Shown here one piece after another: positions 56,979 through 64,000 of a DNA stretch of 64,000 nucleotides. A model generated the notes under the pieces. That model worked only from the letters and a program-made list of their open reading frames with translations. It was not told where the DNA came from and did not search any database. The stretch is from contig NZ_JAPEPT010000001.1 in NCBI RefSeq assembly GCF_026339995.1, positions 1,562,501 through 1,626,500 of the forward strand, written 5' to 3'. The position numbers and the translations under genes are program-made. Position 1 is the stretch's first letter. Each line of letters starts with the position of its first letter. The DNA comes from Streptomyces sp. NBC_01481. GTDB lineage: Bacteria > Actinomycetota > Actinomycetes > Streptomycetales > Streptomycetaceae.

Positions 56979-57871
56979 CAGTCGTTCTCCTTGCCTGCGG
57001 ATCCGGTGGTCCCGGTTTCAGCCGCTTCCACTTCCGCTGCTTCTTCCTCGCCCGGGGCGCCCTCGAAGGGCTCTCCGAGGTAGGCGGCGATGACGCGTTC
57101 GTCTCCCTGGACGGTTTCGCTGTCGCCCTCGACGAGCTTCTCGCCCTGGACGAGTACCGCGACGCGGTCGCACAGGTTGAAGATGAAGCGCATGTCGTGC
57201 TCGATGACGAGGACGGCGATGCCCATGTCCCGGATGGCGAAGACCAGTTCCTCGGTCGCCCGGGTCTCCTGCGGGTTCATGCCGGCCGTCGGCTCGTCGA
57301 GGAGGAGCAGACCGGGGTCGCTGGCCAGTGCCCGCGCGATCTCGAGCTTGCGCTGCTCGCCGTAGGGGAGGTTGCGCGCGAGGTGCTCGGCCTTCTCGGC
57401 GAGGCCGATGAACTCGAGGAGTTCCATGGCCCGTGCCTTGGACTTGGCTTCGGCCTTGTGGAAGCCGGGGCCGCGCAGGAGTGCGGACCAGAGGCCTTCG
57501 TTGGTACGGGTGTGGCGGCCGACGAGCACATTCTCCAGAACGGTCATGTTGCCGAAGAGGCGGATGTTCTGGAAGGTGCGCGCGACGCCCGCAGCCGTGA
57601 CCTTGAAGGACTTGGCGGGGAGGACGGTGCCCTTGTAGCGGACCTCGCCCTCGGTGGGGATGTAGAGACCGGTGAGGCAGTTGAAGAAGGTGGTCTTCCC
57701 CGCGCCGTTGGGGCCGATGAGGCCGACGATCTCGCCGCTGTTGACGGTGAGGTCGACCGAGCGTACGGCGGTGAGGCCGCCGAAGCGCATGGTGACGCCG
57801 CGGGCGTCGAGGACCGTCTCGCCGGGCGCGGTGGCCGGGGCGGTGCCCTTCGTGGTGGTGTCGGTGGTCAT
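56978..57871 (-). CDS. livG: Branched-chain amino acid ABC transporter ATPase LivG
   Basis: This 297-residue ATPase subunit has Walker A GPNGAGKTTFFN, signature LPYGEQRKLEIARAL, Walker B LLLLDEPTAGMN and the LivG-specific MRFIFNLCDRVAVL region. Compared with the usual 255 residues it has an N-terminal extension of about 20 and a C-terminal acidic tail of about 25 residues (GEEEAAEVEAAETG), common in Streptomyces. It overlaps livF by one base and follows livM by 3 bp, so the set is tightly co-translated. Confidence 0.95.
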   Translation of the reverse strand: MTTDTTTKGTAPATAPGETVLDARGVTMRFGGLTAVRSVDLTVNSGEIVGLIGPNGAGKTTFFNCLTGLYIPTEGEVRYKGTVLPAKSFKVTAAGVARTFQNIRLFGNMTVLENVLVGRHTRTNEGLWSALLRGPGFHKAEAKSKARAMELLEFIGLAEKAEHLARNLPYGEQRKLEIARALASDPGLLLLDEPTAGMNPQETRATEELVFAIRDMGIAVLVIEHDMRFIFNLCDRVAVLVQGEKLVEGDSETVQGDERVIAAYLGEPFEGAPGEEEAAEVEAAETGTTGSAGKEND

Positions 57872-57874
57872 GGA

Positions 57875-59706
57875 TCAGACCCCTGTCTTGCTGAGGACTG
57901 TGGGCGCTTCCGCGGATTCGTGGAACTCGAGCTGGCGGCGCCGGTTGGGGATGAGTCCCTCGGGCCTGAAGCGCATCAGGAGTACGAGCGCGAGGCCGAA
58001 GGCGAGGAGCTGGTAGTCGCCGAGGAACTGCAGCTTGGCGGGGATCAGGTAGAGCAGCGCGGCGCCGACGAGCGGTCCGCTGATCGTTCCCATGCCGCCG
58101 AGGACGACCGCGGCCAGCAGGAAGGCCGAGTTCGGCGGGACGACGTGGGCGAACTGGTACTGCTCAGGCGTCACTGTGTAGGTGACGTGGGCCTGGACCG
58201 TACCGGCGAGGCCGGCGAGGGTCGCACCGAGAGCGAACGCGATGAGCTTGACCCGGAAGCCGTTGATGCCCATGGCGAGCGCAGCGGTCTCGTCCTCGCG
58301 GATCGCGATCCAGGCGCGGCCGATGCGGGAGTCACCGCTGCGGCGGAAGACCACCACGACGATCAGGGTGATCAGCAGCATCAGGAAGAAGTAGTTCGCG
58401 AATCGGCCGATGGTGACGCCGAAGATGCTGTGCTCGATTCCGAAGTCGAAGCCGAACATCTGCAGGTTCGGGATCGACGAGATGCCGTTGGACCCGTTGG
58501 TGATGTCGGGGCCGGAGGTGCCGTCGAGGTTGTTGACGGTGATCCGGAAGATCTCACCGAAGCCGAGCGTCACGATCGCGAGGTAGTCGCCGCGCAGTCG
58601 CAGGGTCGGGGCGCCGATGAGGACGCCGAAGACCATGGACGCGGTGGCGCCGACGAGGACCGCTCCCCAGAAGGGGAAGTGGACGTCGAACGGCGAGGAG
58701 GGCGATCCGGAGACCATGGCCGCGGCGTACGCGCCGACGCCGAGGAAGGCGACGTAACCGAGGTCGAGGAGTCCGGCGAGGCCGACGACGATGTTCAGAC
58801 CGAGGGCGACGGTGGCGAAGATCAGGATGTAGACGCCGATGGTCGCGTACTGGTCGTCGGACTGCGTGAAGGGGAACGCGGCGGCCGTGGCGAAGGCGCC
58901 TGCCATCGTCACCGTGCGGTGCCGTGCGGTGAGCACGGACAGCTGGCTGACGAGGCCGGCCTTGAAGAGGGAGGCGAAGCCGAAACCGGCGGTGATGAGG
59001 AAGCCGATGAACAGCTCGTCGTACTCGGTGCCGATGCCGTACGTGAAGACGACCAGGCCGAGGCTGAGTGCCGCGACGATGATCAGGATCTCGACGTAGG
59101 AGGACATCTTGCGGGGGGCCGGTGCGGTGCCGCTGGCGAAGGCCGCCTTGAAGGTGGTGAAGGAGGCGCGGGCGTTGTGCCGGAACTGGTCCCAGCCGGC
59201 GTCGTCGGGGTCCGCCGGGTCGGGCTCTGGGCGCTCGAAGGGCAGCGCGAGGGCGCCGATGAGGGTGGCCAGGGTGGCGATTCCCGCGATGAAGCCGCCG
59301 GGCTCGAGGTTGGCGAGGCCGCCGAGCTGGTAGCTGATGGCGATCAGCGTGAACCAGGTGGTGGAGAAGGCGGCGAGTGCGGCGAGCCTGATGGAGCTGT
59401 CGGCCCCCGCAGGAGCGAGCCACTTCAGGCCCCTGACCCCGTACGAGGAGAGTCCGAACAGGGTGGTCAGTGCGCCCGCGACGAGGACGAGCCACTGGAG
59501 TCCGCCCGGGTATCCGTAGACGGTGAGGTCGCCGGGGAAGGCAGCGGTCCAGGTCCAGGCGAGGAACGCGGAGATGACGGTGAGAGCGCCGCCGCCGGTT
59601 GCCACCGCTCGCGCGATGTGCGGCGGGAGGGCGATGAGGCCCGTCTGTGCGCTGTCGGCCGGGGTACGCGGAGTGTCCGCGGTCGTGGTCTGTGTCGTCA
59701 TCGGTG

Positions 59707-59710
<4 letters not shown>
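57875..59710 (-). CDS. livM: Branched-chain amino acid ABC permease LivM, extended
   Basis: This 611-residue inner-membrane permease is longer than the about 420 of E. coli LivM. The C-terminal half (about residues 280-600) is the permease: [62 protein letters not shown] and RSGDSRIGRAWIAIREDETAALAMGIN. The N-terminal 250 residues add several hydrophobic segments and a charged loop, as in other actinobacteria. GTG 59710 overlaps the livH stop by GTGA; ATG 59701 is an alternative. It pairs with LivH to form the membrane channel. Confidence 0.93.
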
Positions 59711-60636
<926 letters not shown>

Positions 60637-60670
60637 CGCAGGTCCTCCGAGTCTTTCGACGGATGTGACA

Positions 60671-60706
60671 CCGCGCGGGGCGCTTGTCTTGCGACGCCCC
60701 GCGCGG
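60671..60706 (-). terminator. Intercistronic hairpin between livK and livH
   Basis: Perfect 12-bp stem (CCGCGCGGGGCG and complement) with a 12-nt loop in the 95-bp livK-livH gap. It probably acts as a partial terminator or protects the 3' end of livK RNA. Confidence 0.7.
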
Positions 60707-60731
60707 CAGGTGAGGTGTTACGGACTGACGA

Positions 60732-61961
60732 TCAGCCGGCGAACGTGCCGGACTTGACGGCCTTCCAGGCAGTGCCCTCGTACTTGTAGACCGTGAGCTG
60801 CTTGTTGGTGGCGTCACCGAACTCGTCGAAGGCGACCTTGCCGGTCACACCGTCGAAGGAAACACCCTGCAGGGCCTCGATGACCTTGGCGCGGGCATCG
60901 GAGGGAAGCTTGCCGTCATTGCCCTCGACGACCTTCTTCACGGCCTCGATGATCGACCAGGCGGAGTCGTACGAGTAGCCGCCGTAGGCCTCGTAGGCCT
61001 CCTTGTAACCGGCCGCCTTGTAATTGGCCACGAAGTCCTTGGCCGAGGGGAGCTCCTCGACCGGCGCGCCGACCGAGGTGGCGAGGTCGCCCACGCCCTC
61101 CTTGCCGGAGAGCTTGATGAAGTCGGCACTGTAGATGCCGTCGCCGCCGGCGAGCGGGATCGCGGCACCCGACTTCTTGATCTGCTTGCTGAGCGGGCCC
61201 GCGACCGGGTACTCGCCGCCGTAGTAGACGACGTCGGCCTTGGAGCTCTTGATCTGGGTGACGACGGCCGCGAAGTCCTTGGTGTCAGGGTTCACGTGCT
61301 CGGTGCCCGCGACCTTGCCGCCGAGCTTCTCGAACTCCGCCTTGAAGGTGGCGGCGAGACCGGCGCCGTACGTCTTCTTGTCATCGATGATGAAGACGTT
61401 CTTCTTCTTGGCATCGTTGAAGAGGTACTGCGCGGCGAACGGACCCTGGATCGCGTCCGTCGTCGCGGTGCGGAAGTACGACTTGTACGGGCGAGCCTTC
61501 TCGCCGCCGTTCCACTTCGGCCCCTGGGTCAGGGCCGGGTTGGTGTTGGCGGGCGAGACCTGGGCGAGCTTCGCGTCGTCGAAGACCTTCTGCATGGACT
61601 CGGCCACGGAGGAGTTCAGCGGGCCGACGACACCGAGGACGTCCTTGTTGGCGACGAACTTGGTGGCGTTCTGCTGTCCGGAGGACGGCTGGGCCTGGTC
61701 GTCGAAGGCTTCCACCTTGAAGGTGATGCCGTTGACGTACTTCTTGGCGTTGGCCTGCTTGGCCGCGAGGTCGACAGAGTTCTTGATGCCGAGACCCAGA
61801 GCGGAGAGCTCACCGGTCAGCGGGGCATCGATGCCGATGACGACCGTGGTACCGCCGCCCTCGGCCCCACTGTTCTTGTCGTCGCGCGAGCCACAGGCGG
61901 TGAGCGACAAGGCTCCCGCGGTGAGCGCAGCCGTGATGGCTACTAGCGAACGTTGACGCAC
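60732..61961 (-). CDS. livK: Branched-chain amino acid ABC transporter substrate-binding lipoprotein LivK
   Basis: This 409-residue extracytoplasmic binding protein has a lipoprotein signal (LVAITAALTAGALSLTAC, with the lipobox cysteine in LTACGS). The periplasmic-binding fold of the Leu/Ile/Val type follows, with VVIGIDAPLTGELSALGLGIKNSVDLAAKQAN and GVVGPLNSSVAESMQKVFDDAKLAQVSPANTNPALTQG. GTG 61961 has AAAGGA in front; an upstream GTG (61976) is possible. It captures the amino acids for LivHMGF, and Lgt would lipidate it. It is the first gene of the liv unit. Confidence 0.92.
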   Translation of the reverse strand: MRQRSLVAITAALTAGALSLTACGSRDDKNSGAEGGGTTVVIGIDAPLTGELSALGLGIKNSVDLAAKQANAKKYVNGITFKVEAFDDQAQPSSGQQNATKFVANKDVLGVVGPLNSSVAESMQKVFDDAKLAQVSPANTNPALTQGPKWNGGEKARPYKSYFRTATTDAIQGPFAAQYLFNDAKKKNVFIIDDKKTYGAGLAATFKAEFEKLGGKVAGTEHVNPDTKDFAAVVTQIKSSKADVVYYGGEYPVAGPLSKQIKKSGAAIPLAGGDGIYSADFIKLSGKEGVGDLATSVGAPVEELPSAKDFVANYKAAGYKEAYEAYGGYSYDSAWSIIEAVKKVVEGNDGKLPSDARAKVIEALQGVSFDGVTGKVAFDEFGDATNKQLTVYKYEGTAWKAVKSGTFAG

Positions 61962-62066
61962 GATCAGTCCTTTCACCTGGCACGGCCGCCCCCCATGGGA
62001 CGTACCGAGTCGAGCGCTGGAACCGAACTCTGAGGTAATCCGGCGGCGCGGTGACTGGCGGTGACT

Positions 62067-62840
62067 CTAAGCGCGGTATTGGGGGAGGTGGAGTGGTCTG
62101 GGCAATGATGTGACGCTCTTGTTATGCCGCGACGTAATGGATAGCGGATTTTCGAGGGTGGAACGGGGGAATTCAGGCCGGTTCGTCTTGTCCGCATGCT
62201 GAGAACGTGCAGGACCGTTCGTGGGTTTGAGTCCTGACATCTGACCTTGGTGGCACGCAGTGCCAACCGCTCTGGCCAGGTCTCGGGCGTACCGATCGCC
62301 CAGAATGTAACTGTGTTCTTGGATTGCACGAGCATTACGCAGTGTTACGTCAAGGAAAGGAAGCCCGGCATTCCGTGCCACTGTTCGGCATTCCGACACG
62401 TGAACCGTAACGAGTACTTTGCGTGGCTTTCCGGAACTCACAGTGAACGGCGTCACGGGATTGCTCGACACCCACAGACCTGCCGAGGTCTGGGTAATCC
62501 GCTCCACCGTGACCGGGGGTCCTGAGGTCGTACTGAACGTGACGGTGAAGTCGAACGAGTCGTCCGCTGCGACCGGCCGGGCGGGTGCCTCGTAGGCCAG
62601 CGCGACCGCTTGCGCCGGCCACGGCGTGGGCGGCGGCGGGGGCGGCGTCGGCCGGGTCACGTAGAGGTACGACGCTCCCGCGGCGAGGATCCCCGCCAGG
62701 GCGGCGGCAAGGAGGGCGGGGCGATGTCGCGCCGCGAAGTCGGCCGCCCGGCTGTTCGCCGGCCGAACCGGGGAGGGAGCGAAGTCGTCGTCCGGCGCGT
62801 ACGTGCCATCGCCCGGCTCCACCGGGCCGACTCCGCTCAT
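62067..62840 (-). CDS. Single-pass membrane protein of unknown function
   Basis: This 257-residue protein has a cytoplasmic N-terminal about 40 residues, one membrane segment (about 41-62, [21 protein letters not shown]), a Pro-rich spacer (TRPTPPPPPPTPWP), then an extracytoplasmic Ig-like segment (SFDFTVTFSTTSGPPVTVERITQTSAGLWVSSNPVTPFTVSSG). The last 55 residues (from about GLKPTNGPARSQ) are unstructured and from a less GC-rich stretch, and may be a poorly conserved tail. The ATG overlaps the stop of the lipoprotein gene by ATGA. The type occurs in Streptomyces, but the function is not known to me. Confidence 0.68.
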   Translation of the reverse strand: MSGVGPVEPGDGTYAPDDDFAPSPVRPANSRAADFAARHRPALLAAALAGILAAGASYLYVTRPTPPPPPPTPWPAQAVALAYEAPARPVAADDSFDFTVTFSTTSGPPVTVERITQTSAGLWVSSNPVTPFTVSSGKPRKVLVTVHVSECRTVARNAGLPFLDVTLRNARAIQEHSYILGDRYARDLARAVGTACHQGQMSGLKPTNGPARSQHADKTNRPEFPRSTLENPLSITSRHNKSVTSLPRPLHLPQYRA

Positions 62841-63232
62841 TGCCAGGGGCCTCCAGTCGGGGTCCCGCTACGGTAGCGCTCGGTGCACCGGGCTGCAGCC
62901 TGACTGTCGATCAACTTCCTTGCGGCCGCCTGCCCTTGGCGCCTCTGCTCGGCGCGGGCGGCGGCTGTCACGTCCAGCAGGATGCGGTTCTGCCCGTCGG
63001 ACAGACCCATGGCCTGGTAGTCCAGGTTGGCCTGCTTCCCGCCGTCGAGCACGACCCGTGCCCAGTGGGATATCAGCTGCTGGCACAGCTTCTCCGGGGA
63101 CGTCGTCCGAGGCGAGGGGGATGAACGGCCCTCGCCGCGCGAGCCGCCCCCGCAGCCGGCGAGGGCGGCGATCGCGAACGCGAGCGCGCACACGAGCAAC
63201 AGCCCGCCCCGGGGCGGTGGTCCTGGCCTCAT
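62837..63232 (-). CDS. Small putative lipoprotein
   Basis: This encodes 131 residues. The signal sequence MRPGPPPRGGLLLVCALAFAIAALAGC ends in a lipobox (ALAGC), so lipid attachment is expected. The mature part (about 105 residues) is helical with conserved-looking CQQLISHWARVVLDGGKQANLDYQAMGLSDGQNRILLDV and a second cysteine near the C-terminus. It is coupled to the membrane protein gene downstream by a 4-nt overlap, suggesting a two-component envelope unit. ATG 63232 is preferred to an in-frame TTG at 63268. No known family was recognised. Confidence 0.7.
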   Translation of the reverse strand: MRPGPPPRGGLLLVCALAFAIAALAGCGGGSRGEGRSSPSPRTTSPEKLCQQLISHWARVVLDGGKQANLDYQAMGLSDGQNRILLDVTAAARAEQRRQGQAAARKLIDSQAAARCTERYRSGTPTGGPWQ

Positions 63233-63280
63233 ACGAGGAACGCTAGACGCCGGCCCGGGGCGCGACAATGGTCGGGACGG

Positions 63281-63751
63281 TCAGCCCCCGGCCGGACCCG
63301 CGGCATCGCGCAGCAGGCACGTCAGCCGGGCCGTGCAGACCCGCTTGTCCTGCTCGTCGGAGATGACGATCTCGTACGTCGCCGTGGAGCGGCCGCGGTG
63401 CACGGGTGTTGCCACGCCCGTGACCAGGCCGGACCGGACGCCACGGTGGTGCGTGCAGTTGAGGTCGACGCCGACGGCGATCTTGGTGGTCCCGCCGTGG
63501 AGCATCGAGCCGATCGAGCCGAGAGTCTCCGCGAGGACCGCGGAGGCGCCGCCGTGCAGCAGTCCGTACGGCTGGGTGTTGCCCTCGACCGGCATCGTGC
63601 CCACGACGCGCTCCGCCGAGACCTCGACGATCTCGACGCCCATGCGATTGCCCAGATCCCCGGCGGAGAACAGCGCGGGCAGGTCGACCCCGAGCGCTGC
63701 GTATACGTCGATGACCTCTTGCGGGAACTTCACGGTTCTCTGCTCGCCCAT
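63281..63751 (-). CDS. PaaI-type hotdog-fold thioesterase
   Basis: This 156-residue acyl-CoA thioesterase has GVEIVEVSAERVVGTMPVEGNTQPYGLLHGGASAVLAETLGSIGS with the catalytic region NxQPxGxLHGG and the helix AxxAETxGS, followed by GVDLNCTHHRGVRSGLVTGVATPVHRGRSTATYEIVISDEQDKRVCTARLTCLL. It hydrolyses aromatic or small acyl-CoA esters. Length and motifs match hotdog PaaI/YdiI family enzymes. No operon partner is visible; the neighbouring lipoprotein gene is 49 bp downstream on the same strand. Confidence 0.88.
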   Translation of the reverse strand: MGEQRTVKFPQEVIDVYAALGVDLPALFSAGDLGNRMGVEIVEVSAERVVGTMPVEGNTQPYGLLHGGASAVLAETLGSIGSMLHGGTTKIAVGVDLNCTHHRGVRSGLVTGVATPVHRGRSTATYEIVISDEQDKRVCTARLTCLLRDAAGPAGG

Positions 63752-63874
63752 GGGGGTCCGGCTCCGATCTCGGTACGTTGCGTGCTGTGTGCACCGTCTT
63801 ACCAGATGCCTGAGCGAACGCTTAGCGGGAGGTGCCTTTCCCGCGAGCGCTCCTCACGCGCGGCGCCCGGACCG

Positions 63875-64000
63875 TCACTGCGCGCGCTCGAAGCGGATCA
63901 GCACGGACTTGCTCGCCGGGGTGTTGCTGGTGTCGGCCGTGGAGTCCAGCGGGATGAGCACATTGGTCTCGGGGTAGTACGCGGCCGCGCAGCCCCTGGC
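63875..64000 (-). CDS. FdhF/YdeP-type molybdopterin oxidoreductase, C-terminal end
   Basis: Only the last 41 residues are in the window (GCAAAYYPETNVLIPLDSTADTSNTPASKSVLIRFERAQ). This ending matches the C-terminus of large FdhF/YdeP-family molybdopterin oxidoreductases, where YYPETNVLVPLDSVADTSNTPxSKS contacts the cofactor. The stop is at 63875-63877. The enzyme body and cofactor site lie outside the window. The 123 bp between it and the thioesterase gene carry no visible gene. Confidence 0.8.
   Translation of the reverse strand, partial: ARGCAAAYYPETNVLIPLDSTADTSNTPASKSVLIRFERAQ

Overview
This window looks like a stretch of a Streptomyces (high-GC actinomycete) chromosome. Base composition is strongly GC-rich, GTG and TTG starts are common, and ATGA/GTGA stop-start overlaps are frequent. 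The core blocks are the ones expected in Streptomyces: trpC-trpM-trpB-trpA, a DsbA-like protein and lgt; gltB-gltD; and pyk, a tRNA, an ANTAR response regulator and livFGMHK. Family assignments come from reading motifs and from remembered homologues; no searches were run.

Layout. 1-4919: end of trpC, trpM, trpB, trpA, a membrane-anchored thioredoxin-fold protein and lgt. 4981-13217 (minus): one tightly packed seven-gene operon of four tandem DraG-type ADP-ribosylglycohydrolase paralogues, a PfkB/ribokinase-like kinase, a class III CoA-transferase and a CitE-type lyase. 13440-23968: VIT-family transporter, gltBD, a truncated GH13 glucosidase remnant, a VWA-HutD gene pair, and small oxidoreductase-type proteins. 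23987-36527: a steroid C/D-ring (HIP) catabolic gene set whose members match the mycobacterial KstR2 regulon gene by gene (fadE, fadE30, ipdF, kstR2, fadA6, ipdC, ipdB, ipdA, echA20 and two SDRs). It is split by a cold-shock gene and a DEAD-box helicase gene. Two near-identical palindromic sites at the two divergent promoters are good candidates for the KstR2 operator. 36643-44104: secreted guanyl-specific RNase with its barstar, ankyrin/HEAT protein, zinc metallopeptidase, secreted trypsin, GH35 beta-galactosidase and an AraC regulator. 44167-52866: chorismate mutase, aminopeptidase N, a DesA/DesB-like decarboxylase-hydroxylase pair, a Tat-exported 5'-nucleotidase and a SIMPL protein. 53036-61961: pyruvate kinase, an HTH-LAGLIDADG protein beside an atypical short-variable-arm tRNA with anticodon CAA, an ANTAR response regulator and a branched-chain amino acid ABC transporter. 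62067-64000: two small envelope proteins, a hotdog thioesterase and the 3' end of a molybdopterin oxidoreductase.

Two repeat families stand out. The first is a modular palindromic intergenic repeat in four places (622-786, 31130-31438, 40912-41106, 47068-47290), mostly 3' of genes. The second is a pair of 244-bp MITE-like elements (26973-27216 and 42866-43109). Their interiors are nearly identical, but their terminal inverted repeats differ in sequence while each stays self-complementary, and each ends exactly 16 bp before a GTG start codon.

The best candidates for under-described biology are the four-paralogue ADP-ribosylglycohydrolase operon with its sugar kinase and CoA enzymes, the Streptomyces KstR2/HIP regulon that has no CoA ligase here, and the tRNA-plus-LAGLIDADG locus.
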